The notes under the pieces: model-generated
What the model saw: only the letters and a program-made list of their open reading frames with translations
What the model was told of the DNA's origin: nothing
Databases searched by the model: none
Translations under genes and position numbers: made by a program
Shown here: piece by piece, positions 8,454 to 17,262 of the stretch
How positions within the stretch are numbered: the first letter of the stretch is position 1
How the letters are laid out: each line of letters starts with the position of its first letter
From: Bacilli bacterium
Lineage (GTDB): Bacteria > Bacillota_I > Bacilli_A > RF39 > UBA660
Length of the DNA stretch: 44,443 nt
Direction: 5' to 3'
NCBI GenBank assembly: GCA_028706395.1
Contig: JAQWBL010000006.1
Coordinates: 1-44,443, forward strand

Positions 8454-10201
8454 AAATTTGTTCCTACTTTCAATTCTCTAATTTTTTCTGCTATTTTAGC
8501 TTTTTCCATTACATCAGTTTCTTTTTTCATTTGTTCAACTAAACGATTACATTCGTTATTAACATGAAATTCCTTTATAGCATTAACATACTCGTCAATT
8601 TCTTCAAGTGTATACTCTTCTTTTAAATTAAGATTCATTATCTCACCGATTGTCTTAAGCATGTCCTCTTTATCGGCAATAAAAGAAAAGAAATCAGCTA
8701 AATCAAAATATTTATATTCTTTATAAAAATAATTGATTTCTTGTGCTAAAAAGCGATACCTAGTGGTTGGCATAAAACTAACCTTCTTATTATATACTGT
8801 AATTACTTCTTTACTTTTAAGCATATAATAAAGTAAATTTTGTTGAGCCATCATATATTTATCAATAATTTTGGGTTTATTAATAATTGGTTTAGCAATA
8901 GCTGTAACAGGTTTTTTTATATCCTGTTTTTGGGCTAATTGATTTTTAATAATTTCAATATCCAAACCAGATTCTTCACTAACCTTTTTAATTGTTAATT
9001 CCCTTAAAATATCATCTTCTATTTGAACCAATTCACTTAAAACATCATTTATATAATTAGCCATATCCGAATCATTATCTAAATTACGATTATTTTTCAA
9101 ATATGATATTTTAAAATCCATAACATTCATCGGATTATCAATTTTATGTTGGAACCGATTAATACCATATTCTTTAATATAGTCATCAGGATCCATATTG
9201 TTTTCAAGTCTAATTATTTTAGGAATAATGCCAATATTAATCAGTTCATTACTACATGCAATAGTCGCTCTTGCACCAGCATTATCACCATCAAAACAAA
9301 TAATAACTTCAGGTGCTAATTTTTTAATTAACACCGCTTGATTTTTAGTAAACGCTGTTCCCATTGTTGCCACAACATTTTTAACACCATTACTATGAGC
9401 ACGAATTATATCCATAAATCCTTCCATAATAATCACTTGTTTTTTTAATCGACACTCGTCTTTCGCGCGGTGATAGTTATAAAGCAATTCACCCTTTTTA
9501 AAAATCGGTGTTTCTTTCGTATTAATATATTTAGAAGTATCTTCATTATTAAAGGTACGACCACTATAACCAACAATTTTACCACTAATATCAGTTAGCG
9601 GAAACATAATTCGATTATAATAAATATCATTGTGTCCATAGTTATTATTAACCACTAATCCACTTTTAATTAAATCTTCATCACTAAATTTCTTCTTTTT
9701 AAGTAATTTAGTTAACATTTCATTATCTTTTAATGAAAGACCAATCCCAAACTCCTTAATAATTGCTTCATCAATTCCCCGATTATTTAAATATTCTTTA
9801 GCTGAAAATCCATATTCAGTATTAATGTTATTTTGATAAAATAGTTGCGCCGTTTCATATATATCATATAATTCACCATATTTTTGAACGGTTGGCTTAG
9901 TATACCCAATATCAACAGCAATTCCACCAATATCAGCCACTTTTTTCAATGCTTCATAAAAACTAACATGATCATAATCCATAATAAAAGTGAAAATATT
10001 CCCGGTAGCACCACAAGAAAAACATGTATATATTTGCTTTTCGCTTGAAACACTTAAACTGGGATCACGATCATCATGAAATGGACAAACTCCAAAATGA
10101 TTTTTACCACGTTTAGTTAGAGGAATATAAGTTGAAACAACATCAACAATATTAACACTATTACGAATATTATTTATTTCTTCGTTTGATAATTTACTCA
10201 T
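8450..10201 (-). CDS. dnaG: DNA primase
   Basis: A 583-residue primase that makes RNA primers at the replication fork. The N-terminal CHC2 zinc finger is visible ([12 protein letters not shown] then CFSCGATGN, about 39-67). The Toprim catalytic core follows, with [13 protein letters not shown] near 260 carrying the catalytic Glu, and [11 protein letters not shown] (DxD). The C-terminal part (from about 440) is the helicase-interacting region and is weakly conserved. It starts at ATG 10201 after GGGGAGG and is cotranscribed with rpoD. Confidence 0.96.
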   Translation of the reverse strand: MSKLSNEEINNIRNSVNIVDVVSTYIPLTKRGKNHFGVCPFHDDRDPSLSVSSEKQIYTCFSCGATGNIFTFIMDYDHVSFYEALKKVADIGGIAVDIGYTKPTVQKYGELYDIYETAQLFYQNNINTEYGFSAKEYLNNRGIDEAIIKEFGIGLSLKDNEMLTKLLKKKKFSDEDLIKSGLVVNNNYGHNDIYYNRIMFPLTDISGKIVGYSGRTFNNEDTSKYINTKETPIFKKGELLYNYHRAKDECRLKKQVIIMEGFMDIIRAHSNGVKNVVATMGTAFTKNQAVLIKKLAPEVIICFDGDNAGARATIACSNELINIGIIPKIIRLENNMDPDDYIKEYGINRFQHKIDNPMNVMDFKISYLKNNRNLDNDSDMANYINDVLSELVQIEDDILRELTIKKVSEESGLDIEIIKNQLAQKQDIKKPVTAIAKPIINKPKIIDKYMMAQQNLLYYMLKSKEVITVYNKKVSFMPTTRYRFLAQEINYFYKEYKYFDLADFFSFIADKEDMLKTIGEIMNLNLKEEYTLEEIDEYVNAIKEFHVNNECNRLVEQMKKETDVMEKAKIAEKIRELKVGTNL

Positions 10202-10283
10202 ATAATTCCTCCCCTACTATTAATATACAACAAAATTTTCGTATTTCCTTTTATTTTTCATAACTTTTATCAAATTTAGAAAA

Positions 10284-10312
10284 ATAATTGTCATATTACC
10301 TCATTTTGTCAA
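10284..10312 (-). promoter_or_regulatory. Sigma-A promoter for the dnaG-rpoD operon
   Basis: On the minus strand there is a perfect TTGACA (10312-10307), a 17-base spacer and AATTAT (10289-10284, four of six matches). Transcription would start near 10277, about 75 bases before the dnaG ATG. Confidence 0.6.
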
Positions 10313-10369
10313 TATATAGCAATAAATTACTTAGTTATTATATATTAATTATTATTTGAAGTCAAAAAA

Positions 10370-10388
10370 AGCCTAAATATTATAGGCT
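10370..10388 (-). terminator. Intrinsic terminator of the 71-residue hypothetical gene
   Basis: On the minus strand AGCCTA and TAGGCT form a 6-bp stem with a 7-base loop, followed by seven T residues (complement of 10364-10370). It overlaps the end of the gene at 10387. Confidence 0.8.
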
Positions 10389-10602
10389 ATTTTTTAATTT
10401 TTGATTTTACTAATTTTTTAATATACATTTTTGTCATAGAATCAACATTAGGATATTCAGTATTCACAATTTTTCGAGCTAAATGACAAATATGTTCATT
10501 TTTTGATTTCTCTAAAATTATATTTAATTCTAAATATGATAATGAATGTAACCAATCATTTATCGGTTTATCATAATCTACCTTTCTTAATTTTTTTTCC
10601 AT
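10387..10602 (-). CDS. Hypothetical protein, 71 residues, basic
   Basis: I do not recognise this protein. It is small, basic and probably soluble and mostly helical (17 Lys, no hydrophobic segment long enough for a membrane helix), with one Cys and a KKLVKSKIKK tail. It looks like a real gene: a strong AAGGAG ribosome site sits 7 bases before the ATG, a sigma-A-like promoter lies at 10678-10706, and a terminator overlaps its end, so it is a single-gene unit. A palindrome covers the -10 box, which hints at regulation. A nucleic-acid-binding role would fit the charge but is only a guess. Confidence 0.65.
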   Translation of the reverse strand: MEKKLRKVDYDKPINDWLHSLSYLELNIILEKSKNEHICHLARKIVNTEYPNVDSMTKMYIKKLVKSKIKK

Positions 10603-10677
10603 ATTATCACTCCTTCTCTATTTAAATGCATCAATTCCTTCAATAAAAGTTGTCATTAACATTTAAAACATTATGTT

Positions 10678-10706
10678 AAAATAACACATCATTACTAAAA
10701 GGTCAA
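10678..10706 (-). promoter_or_regulatory. Promoter with operator-like palindrome before the 71-residue gene
   Basis: On the minus strand TTGACC (10706-10701), a 17-base spacer, then TATTTT (10683-10678). The perfect palindrome TGTTA-AAA-TAACA (10674-10686) covers the -10 element, a usual place for a repressor site. Confidence 0.5.
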
Positions 10707-10723
10707 TAGTAAATTGAAAAACA

Positions 10724-10750
10724 ACAAGAAAAAACCTAATTAAAGGTTTT
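10724..10750 (-). terminator. Intrinsic terminator downstream of comEC
   Basis: On the minus strand AAAACCT (10750-10744) pairs with AGGTTTT (10737-10731), followed by a T-rich tail. Two more small hairpins lie between it and the comEC stop: GGTAAT/ATTACC (about 10755-10770) and ACGCTAA/TTAGCGT (about 10781-10800). Confidence 0.7.
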
Positions 10751-10804
10751 CTCCGGTAATATTAATTACCATCTATATTAAACGCTAACACGATTAGCGT
10801 ACCC

Positions 10805-12949
10805 CTAAAGGCATGTTTTTATAATAATTGAATCTTTAATAATAAATTTTATACTCCCACTTAAACTAGTTAAATAATATTTAAATTGATAATCATTTAA
10901 CAACTTAAGAACCTGTTCATGCGGATGATTAAAGCGGTTATTAAGACCAACTGATATAACTGAATAATTTGGTCTAAGTAGTTCTAAAAATTGAGTAGAT
11001 GTGCTGTTTTTAGAACCGTGATGTCCTATCTTTAATATATCCATTTTAGGGAGATTGTATTCGTTAATTAAATATTTCTCACTACTAATTCCTGCATCTC
11101 CCATTAATAATATATTCTTGTTATTTAATTTAGTATAGATAATTAGACTATCTTCATTTTCATTTTGTTTGGTTTGCTTATTCAAAAAGTAAAAGAAGTA
11201 ACCATTTATATTTAAAGTTGCTTGATTATATTGCTCATATGAATTTCCTTTATCTTGAGCATAATTCATTAATTCTGATTCAAAATGGTTATTATTACCA
11301 CTATTAAAAATAAGTTTATTAATTTTAAATTTACTTAATAACTTTTTACCCTCACCTAAATGATCATAATCACCATGTGTTAAAATTAAATAATCGAGAC
11401 TTTTAATCCCTCTTGATTTTAAGTAAGGAATTATTTTGCTTATAGCTATTGAATATTCCTTCTTTTTTGACCATTCATCATTACTATAATTAAAAAATCC
11501 TCCCGTATCTATTAATATATTTCCTTTATTTTGGGGTAATTCAATTAAAATCGAATCGCCTTGTCCCACATCAATAAAGGTAATTACCGGATAAATATTA
11601 AAGTAAGAACTATAATAATGAATTAATAAGCCTACAGGAATATATATGAGACAGTAATACTTTTTATTCTTAAAAGCCACTAAAAGGTATGTAATAACTA
11701 AATAATAAAGAAAAAATATTAAGGGATTTATGGTTTTTAAAGTAATAGTAAAAATAGAAATATTACTTAGCATTTTGGATAAGGCTTCAGTAAACGTAAT
11801 AACTAAATATAGTAAATTATCTAGAAATGGAAAGAGAAAAGTAATAATTGAAAACGGGAAAATAACAAATGAAAAGATAGGTATGAAAATAAGATTAATA
11901 ATTGGCGTTAATAAATTTATTTCAAAAAAAGTATTTATTAAAACCGGCATACTTACTAAAAAAGCAATAGATGAAATCAATAATGATTTAATAATATAAT
12001 TATCATATTGATTAATAAGATTTTTAAATATTATTAAATAAAAACTAATACTAAAACTAAAAACAAAACCTAAATGATATATATAATATGGATTATATAG
12101 TAATAATAAAGAAAAAATTAATAAAAAAAGATTAATTGTTGTTACCTTTAATTCAAATAACTCATTGATTTTTAAAAATACAAACATCATAACGGCTCTT
12201 AATAATGAAGGTGGCGATCCAGATATTAAAAGATAAAAACATAAAACTATGGAAACTAAAAAATAATTTAAAAATTTATGTTTTGATTTCTTACTAATAA
12301 CAAATAAAATAAAAGTTGCCAATAAAGATAATTGATCACTTGATAGTGATAATAAATGATTTAAACCATTATTTTGATAACTTTCTAAAATACTCTCATC
12401 TATATCATCTGTTTTAGAAATTAAATAATTTTTAATATATGGGGAACTTTTCTTAATACTTTCTATTCTACTAATCACTTTCTTTTTAATAATATAAAAA
12501 AGTTTTGGAGAAATATTTAACTTTTCAATATTTTCAGCTTTAAATATAAAATATATCTTTTGACTAAGTAAATAATTTTTATAATTAAATAAATTAAAAA
12601 CTGTATTAGTTTTAGGTCTTTCCATTACACCCGTAGCTTTAATATAATCTCCTAAAAAATAAGTTTGTTTTATTATATTAAGTTCTTCTAAACTGTCTAT
12701 ATAATAATTAACTATAATTTGTTCTTTGGAGTATATCACCATCTTCAAATGGTTACCATCAATATTTAATTCTTTAACATAACCATTTATTATTGTTTCA
12801 TTTCCAATATATTTAGATTTGTATAACTCGTTATTTACGACGTAAAAGCCATTTATAACGGCGATTAACAAAATACCAATATATAATCGTTTAGATTGTA
12901 ATAAGGTCTTTAAGGCTATTAAAAACAGATTCTCCGATGCCTTTAACAT
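10805..12949 (-). CDS. comEC: ComEC/Rec2 competence DNA-uptake channel
   Basis: A 714-residue polytopic protein that in competent bacteria forms the channel for single-stranded DNA across the cytoplasmic membrane. An N-terminal OB-like region (about 50-160) precedes the Competence membrane domain (HLLSLSSDQLSLLATFILF near 190, then many hydrophobic helices to about 450). The C-terminal metallo-beta-lactamase domain has DVGQGDS, THGDYDHLG and the GHHGSKNST stretch, with metal-binding residues intact, consistent with nuclease activity on the non-transported strand. The reading frame overlaps comEA by 59 bases, longer than usual, so the true start may be somewhat downstream. Second gene of a comEA-comEC operon. 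Confidence 0.95.
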   Translation of the reverse strand: MLKASENLFLIALKTLLQSKRLYIGILLIAVINGFYVVNNELYKSKYIGNETIINGYVKELNIDGNHLKMVIYSKEQIIVNYYIDSLEELNIIKQTYFLGDYIKATGVMERPKTNTVFNLFNYKNYLLSQKIYFIFKAENIEKLNISPKLFYIIKKKVISRIESIKKSSPYIKNYLISKTDDIDESILESYQNNGLNHLLSLSSDQLSLLATFILFVISKKSKHKFLNYFLVSIVLCFYLLISGSPPSLLRAVMMFVFLKINELFELKVTTINLFLLIFSLLLLYNPYYIYHLGFVFSFSISFYLIIFKNLINQYDNYIIKSLLISSIAFLVSMPVLINTFFEINLLTPIINLIFIPIFSFVIFPFSIITFLFPFLDNLLYLVITFTEALSKMLSNISIFTITLKTINPLIFFLYYLVITYLLVAFKNKKYYCLIYIPVGLLIHYYSSYFNIYPVITFIDVGQGDSILIELPQNKGNILIDTGGFFNYSNDEWSKKKEYSIAISKIIPYLKSRGIKSLDYLILTHGDYDHLGEGKKLLSKFKINKLIFNSGNNNHFESELMNYAQDKGNSYEQYNQATLNINGYFFYFLNKQTKQNENEDSLIIYTKLNNKNILLMGDAGISSEKYLINEYNLPKMDILKIGHHGSKNSTSTQFLELLRPNYSVISVGLNNRFNHPHEQVLKLLNDYQFKYYLTSLSGSIKFIIKDSIIIKTCL

Positions 12950-13568
12950 CTAACAATTCCTCAATTGATTTAAATTCACCAATTTCGTTTCTATATTCAA
13001 TAATACTCTTGGCTTTAGACTCCCCAATTCCCGGTAGACTCATTAATTCATCTATATCAGCACGATTCAATGATATCTTACCAGTTTTTTGATCAGTTTC
13101 ATTTTTATCACTAACACAACCATCATTTACAATTTCAGGACAATTACATTCAACATCTTTATAAATAATAGTTGGCTCCTTTGTTAAATAGTCCATCACT
13201 TCATCTTTGGTATGAATTATAATAACCATTTCATCAGTTAACTTCTTACTTAAATTAATTAAACTAGTATCAGCATCATTAGTTAAACCACCACTAACTC
13301 TAATTGCATCATAGATTCGTTTGTCAGAATCCAATTTATATGCACCAGGATTAACAACCGCTCCTTTAATATCAAAAACAATTGATAACGGATTTTCTTT
13401 TACTTCTTTCTTTTCAGTTGGAATAGTTATCGGAGGTTTTTGTTCATCAATTGGGGTTTCATCGCCACCCTTTCCATAAATATATGTTACAGTTACAATC
13501 GATAATATAAAAATTGCTATAAATATATGTTTGCGATATTCTTTAATAATATTAACTAAATAGATCAT
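12891..13568 (-). CDS. comEA: ComEA competence DNA receptor
   Basis: A 225-residue membrane-anchored DNA-binding protein. One N-terminal membrane helix (about 13-31) is followed by a Pro/Glu/Lys-rich spacer, a SLBB domain (about 62-125; FDIKGAVVNPGAYKLDSDKR) and a C-terminal helix-hairpin-helix domain (from about 165; LNRADIDELMSLPGIGESKA and KGIGESVFNSL). An insert between the two domains has three cysteines (ECNC and GC). It binds incoming double-stranded DNA and passes it to ComEC, whose gene overlaps its 3' end. Confidence 0.95.
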   Translation of the reverse strand: MIYLVNIIKEYRKHIFIAIFILSIVTVTYIYGKGGDETPIDEQKPPITIPTEKKEVKENPLSIVFDIKGAVVNPGAYKLDSDKRIYDAIRVSGGLTNDADTSLINLSKKLTDEMVIIIHTKDEVMDYLTKEPTIIYKDVECNCPEIVNDGCVSDKNETDQKTGKISLNRADIDELMSLPGIGESKAKSIIEYRNEIGEFKSIEELLDVKGIGESVFNSLKDLITI

Positions 13569-13621
13569 TTTATCACCTCTAACAATAACATATAATATCT
13601 ATAGTTATTTTCCTTTAAACA

Positions 13622-13649
13622 AATAAAAAAAGTTGTATTAAACAACTTT
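13622..13649 (-). terminator. Intrinsic terminator downstream of the ftsW/spoVE-type gene
   Basis: On the minus strand AAAGTTGT (13649-13642) and ACAACTTT (13636-13629) form an 8-bp stem with a 5-base loop, followed by a T-run (complement of 13622-13630). It separates the SEDS gene from comEA downstream. Confidence 0.8.
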
Positions 13650-13696
13650 CATATTAGTTCTTAAAATCATTAATAGTTAATGTCAAGCAATACCCT

Positions 13697-14866
13697 CTAT
13701 AGTTTTATCTTTTGATTTTTTGTTTCAACATGAACTTGTTGAACAAGCGCTAAAGCAGCAATTAAAGATATCGTATAGGATCCACCATAACTTAAAAATG
13801 GTAATGGTACACCAGTTAATGGTATAACCGCAAATAATCCTCCAAGATTAATAAATATATGAATAAATATATACATTCCTACACCAAAACAAATATATCT
13901 TCCTCTAATTGTATTAGCCCGTGATGCCAACATCATAACTCGGTAAAGAATAATTAAATAACCTAAAAATATTGGTGTTACTCTAATTAATCCATATTCC
14001 TCAGCAATAATTGAAAAAACTGAGTCCGTATGTGGTTCTGGAATATAAGAGTATTTTTGTTTACTTTTTCCAATTCCCAGTCCAAATAAACCACCATCAT
14101 TAATGGCAATTATTCCATTACATACTTGATATCCACCCTCTTCATAATTTCGACAAGGATGTAAATAATCAGTAAGTCTTGATGATTGAGCTCCGGTAAG
14201 AACATTCCCTCTAACTGCAAACATCACGGCAATTGATGCTAGAGCGACAATAAATAAAATTCCAATTGTTTCAATTTTCTCACGTTTAGGAACTGGACTA
14301 AAAAGAAACATCGACATAAATATAGCTACTTGAATAGCCATTGTCCCTAAGTCTTTTTGAAAGAAAACAATTACTGGAATTATTAATGAAATAATTATTA
14401 TTTTAGCTATAATATCTGTATGATTAATTTTCGGATTAGTAAGTTTTCTAAAGTATTTATCATATAAACAGGCAATTGTTACAATGACTAGTGGCTTGGC
14501 TATTTCACTTGGTTGAAAAGTTTGACCTCCAATGGCAGACCAGTTCTTTGCTCCTCGTATTTCACCACTAGAAAGTAAAGAAATTCCCATATAAGCTGCC
14601 AGCAAAAGGACTGGAACAACACCAATATTTTTATAAAAAACGGTTGGTATTTTTAAAATAACGATTGCCAAAATAATTCCGATTATAATCATGATTAAAT
14701 GACGATAAAAATAATAATATAATTGAACATCTTTAGAAACCGCTTCCCTACTAGATGCTGTTACAATATTAAGTAGTCCAAAACTTATCATAATGATTGA
14801 TGTAAATAATAATATTTTATCCATGTCATTAACTTTGGCTTTAATTTTTTTGATAATACTGCTCAT
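13697..14866 (-). CDS. ftsW: SEDS-family peptidoglycan polymerase (FtsW/SpoVE/RodA)
   Basis: A 389-residue protein with about ten membrane segments. SEDS proteins polymerise lipid II into glycan strands with a partner class B PBP. Signature stretches are present: RGAKNWSAIGGQTFQPSEIA (about 104-123), PEPHTDSVFSIIAEEYGL (about 267-284) and GVPLPFLSYGGSYTISL near the C-terminus. The 389-residue length and FGLGIGKSKQKYSYIPEPHTD fit FtsW or SpoVE better than RodA, but the three are hard to separate by eye and no partner PBP gene is adjacent. It is a single-gene unit. Given the sporulation-linked genes in this window, a SpoVE-like role is possible. Confidence 0.85.
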   Translation of the reverse strand: MSSIIKKIKAKVNDMDKILLFTSIIMISFGLLNIVTASSREAVSKDVQLYYYFYRHLIMIIIGIILAIVILKIPTVFYKNIGVVPVLLLAAYMGISLLSSGEIRGAKNWSAIGGQTFQPSEIAKPLVIVTIACLYDKYFRKLTNPKINHTDIIAKIIIISLIIPVIVFFQKDLGTMAIQVAIFMSMFLFSPVPKREKIETIGILFIVALASIAVMFAVRGNVLTGAQSSRLTDYLHPCRNYEEGGYQVCNGIIAINDGGLFGLGIGKSKQKYSYIPEPHTDSVFSIIAEEYGLIRVTPIFLGYLIILYRVMMLASRANTIRGRYICFGVGMYIFIHIFINLGGLFAVIPLTGVPLPFLSYGGSYTISLIAALALVQQVHVETKNQKIKL

Positions 14867-15006
14867 ATGATCACCTATTATTATGATATCATATTATTTT
14901 AATAATTTATATCGAATTTATTAAAAAGTTCAAAATAGGTATTTTATATAAACATTTCTATACAATTGTAATAAACTATACTAGAACTAGATAAGGAGGT
15001 AATAAT

Positions 15007-15168
15007 ATGTATTATTATGGAGGTTACCAAGGTTATGGCGGTGGCTGTGGGTATCCAGTAAACCCATGCGGTGGTTATGGTGCTGGCTATGGCAGTGGAG
15101 CTGCAATAGTTCTAGTTTTATTTATACTATTAGTAATAGTTATCGGATCAAGATATGTAGCAGTTTAA
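15007..15168 (+). CDS. YjcZ/SscA-like small sporulation-type protein, 53 residues
   Basis: A 53-residue protein. The N-terminal half is Gly/Tyr-rich with two cysteines (MYYYGGYQGYGGGCGYP, then CGGYGAGYGSG). The C-terminal half is one hydrophobic helix (AAIVLVLFILLVIVIG) ending SRYVAV. This Gly/Tyr-rich head plus a single helix is the plan of the YjcZ family of small spore-associated proteins in Bacillus, whose member SscA takes part in spore coat assembly. A perfect AAGGAGGT ribosome site ends six bases before the ATG, and a strong terminator follows the stop, so it is a well-bounded single-gene unit. A TATACAAT element at 14959-14966 resembles a sigma-E -10 box, but the evidence for sigma type is weak. 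Confidence 0.85.
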   Translation: MYYYGGYQGYGGGCGYPVNPCGGYGAGYGSGAAIVLVLFILLVIVIGSRYVAV

Positions 15169-15190
15169 GGGAATATAATTCCCTTTTTTA
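15167..15190 (+). terminator. Intrinsic terminator after the YjcZ-like gene
   Basis: GGGAAT-ATA-ATTCCC (15169-15183), flanked by AA and TT that extend the stem, then a T-run. It starts at the stop codon. Confidence 0.85.
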
Positions 15191-15247
15191 TTTTTCTTTT
15201 GTGTTTTTAGTATTTTATGATAAAATATATACACGGAGGTATGTATT

Positions 15248-15796
15248 ATGTTTAAAGAACTAAAAATATTAGACGAATCTGATAAGCGTTTACGAATTGT
15301 AAGTAAAAATGTTACTTTACCACTCGGCGCTGAAGATAAGAAGCTAATAAAACAAATAATTAAGCAACTTAGATATAGTCAAATTGATGAATATAGTAAA
15401 AAATACAATCTTCGACCTGGTATGGGTTTAGCATTCCCACAACTTGGTATTCATAAACGAATTATTGTTATTGTTGAAGAAATCGAAGATGGTGTTTTTG
15501 ACAATTATGTAGTTATAAATCCCGAAATCGTTAGTAATTCAGTAGAAATGATTGCTGCTGAAGCTGGTGAAGGATGTTTAAGTGTTAATCGTGAAGTAGA
15601 GGGTCATGTTAAAAGATTCGCACGAGTTACAATAAAAGGTTTTGATGAAGATAGTGATCCAATTCAATTCAGAGCTCGTGAGGAATTAGCAATTGCTTTC
15701 CAACATGAAATTGATCACTTAGATGGAATTTTATTTTATGATCGAATAGATAAAAAAAGACCTATTCTAGGCGAAAATGAAATTAGATTTATATAA
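15248..15796 (+). CDS. def: Peptide deformylase
   Basis: A 182-residue metalloenzyme that removes the formyl group from the N-terminal Met of new proteins. All three motifs are present: GMGLAFPQLG (motif 1, GxGxAxxQ), EGCLSV (motif 2 with the metal-binding Cys) and QHEIDHLDG (motif 3, HExxH). The length and insertions match the Gram-positive type 2 enzymes. The start is ATG 15248, seven bases after GGAGGT; an earlier ATG at 15241 is out of frame. It forms its own unit between two terminators. Confidence 0.96.
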   Translation: MFKELKILDESDKRLRIVSKNVTLPLGAEDKKLIKQIIKQLRYSQIDEYSKKYNLRPGMGLAFPQLGIHKRIIVIVEEIEDGVFDNYVVINPEIVSNSVEMIAAEAGEGCLSVNREVEGHVKRFARVTIKGFDEDSDPIQFRAREELAIAFQHEIDHLDGILFYDRIDKKRPILGENEIRFI

Positions 15797-15811
15797 ATAA
15801 TTGAAACATAG

Positions 15812-15836
15812 ATAGACAAAATGTCTATTTTTTTTG
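15812..15836 (+). terminator. Intrinsic terminator after def
   Basis: ATAGACA (15812-15818), loop AAA, TGTCTAT (15822-15828), then a T-run of eight. Confidence 0.88.
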
Positions 15837-15879
15837 TATGTTTTTTTATTTATATTCAATACTAAATATAGGTGATAAT

Positions 15880-17250
15880 ATGATTAACCATCATACATTA
15901 ATAGATTTAGGTCCTAACAATGAATTATATTTATTTATTGATTTTAATTATGAGTTTGGAAAAGACTTTAATTTTAAAAATTTTAAGAAAAAATTTAATT
16001 CATTTAATGACTATATTTTAGATTATATTAAAACGAAACAAATTAATTTTTCTAATGGGAAAATATTAATTGTTGTTGGCGGAGTATTACTTGGCACATT
16101 ATTTATGAATAACAACCAAATCACCATAAAGCCACCAACTGATTTTAATAATTACGAGATAGTTGAAACATTAGATAATCACGTTGAAGAAGATATTACC
16201 GAGGAACAAATAATACCTAAAGAAATAAGTGCGAGTCCAAACATAATAAAAGAAGAAGTCAAAACTCCCCCACCTAAAAAAGTGAGTCCTCCAATTAAGA
16301 AAGTTGAGGAGACTATAAAGCCAAAGGTCGAAATAAAACCACAACCTAAAACTGAAGTTGCACCTAAAAAAGAAGTAGTTTCTCCAACTCCTAAAGTCAT
16401 CACAGAACCACCGCCAGTTGAAAAAACTATTCCTAAAGAAACTTCCCCGGTTATAACCCAAAAGCAAATAACCTTGCATAGAAGCAATGGACAAGTTATT
16501 AGTTTAGGACTTGAAGATTATGTAATTGGTGTCGTTGCGGCTGAAATGCCAGCATCCTTTAATATTGAAGCATTGAAAGCCCAAAGTGTTGTTGCTAGAA
16601 CATATGCTTTAAAAAAGATAGATCGTAATGAAAGACTAACTGATACTACTTCTAACCAAGTTTATAAAGACAATGAACAATTGAAAAATATGTGGGGTAA
16701 TACTTATGATAAATACTATTCTAAAGTTAAACAAGCAGTAACGAGCACTGAAGGAGAATATTTAACTTATCAAAATGATTATATTGAAGCAGTATATCAC
16801 TCAACTAGTAATGGTAAAACTGAAGATTCAAGTGCTGTTTGGGGTAATAGTTTTCCTTATCTTAAAAGTGTAAATAGTCCCTGGGATCTTCATGCTTCAA
16901 GTTATTTAAGAGAAACAAGCAAAGAATTTTCAGCCCTTAAACAAATAACGGGAATTGATTTTAATGAATTTACAAATATAGAAATTTTATCTAGAACAAA
17001 TGGAGATCGAGTTGATAAAATTAAAATTGATGATACGGTTTTTTCGGGAGTCGAATTAAGAATGTTGTTGGGACTTAGATCAGCTGATTTTGATATTATT
17101 TTTGAAAATGGAAAAGTTAATTTTATTACTAGAGGTTATGGACACGGTGTTGGTATGAGTCAATATGGTGCTAACGGAATGGCTTTGGCAGGTCATAGTT
17201 ATAAAGAAATACTAAATCATTATTATTCTGGAACAACATTAAAAAAGTAA
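15880..17250 (+). CDS. SpoIID/LytB-domain membrane-anchored peptidoglycan-acting protein
   Basis: A 456-residue protein. I start at ATG 15880 (MINHHTLIDLG) because AGGTGAT lies three bases upstream; the in-frame ATG at 15838 lies in the T-run of the def terminator. A short cytoplasmic part precedes one membrane helix (about 62-78), then a Pro/Lys/Glu-rich extracellular spacer (about 100-190), then the SpoIID/LytB domain. That domain shows GVVAAEMPASFNIEALKAQS with the catalytic-type Glu and RGYGHGVGMSQYGANGMA near the end. SpoIID is a lytic transglycosylase acting on denuded glycan during engulfment; LytB proteins modify amidase action. With its long spacer this resembles the generic SpoIID/LytB group more than canonical SpoIID. 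No spoIIM or spoIIP is beside it. Confidence 0.88.
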   Translation: MINHHTLIDLGPNNELYLFIDFNYEFGKDFNFKNFKKKFNSFNDYILDYIKTKQINFSNGKILIVVGGVLLGTLFMNNNQITIKPPTDFNNYEIVETLDNHVEEDITEEQIIPKEISASPNIIKEEVKTPPPKKVSPPIKKVEETIKPKVEIKPQPKTEVAPKKEVVSPTPKVITEPPPVEKTIPKETSPVITQKQITLHRSNGQVISLGLEDYVIGVVAAEMPASFNIEALKAQSVVARTYALKKIDRNERLTDTTSNQVYKDNEQLKNMWGNTYDKYYSKVKQAVTSTEGEYLTYQNDYIEAVYHSTSNGKTEDSSAVWGNSFPYLKSVNSPWDLHASSYLRETSKEFSALKQITGIDFNEFTNIEILSRTNGDRVDKIKIDDTVFSGVELRMLLGLRSADFDIIFENGKVNFITRGYGHGVGMSQYGANGMALAGHSYKEILNHYYSGTTLKK

Positions 17251-17262
17251 AAGAATTTTCTT

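Noticed and set aside
15066-15263. 65-residue plus-strand frame with a Trp/Cys-rich start
   Set aside because: It is a shifted frame of the YjcZ-like gene that continues through a terminator into def, with no ribosome site.
16171-16494. Two open frames on the minus strand, rich in Trp/Phe or Gly/Ser/Thr
   Set aside because: They are antisense to the Pro/Lys-rich spacer of the SpoIID-domain gene, have no ribosome site, and their composition is what that low-complexity stretch gives in reverse.
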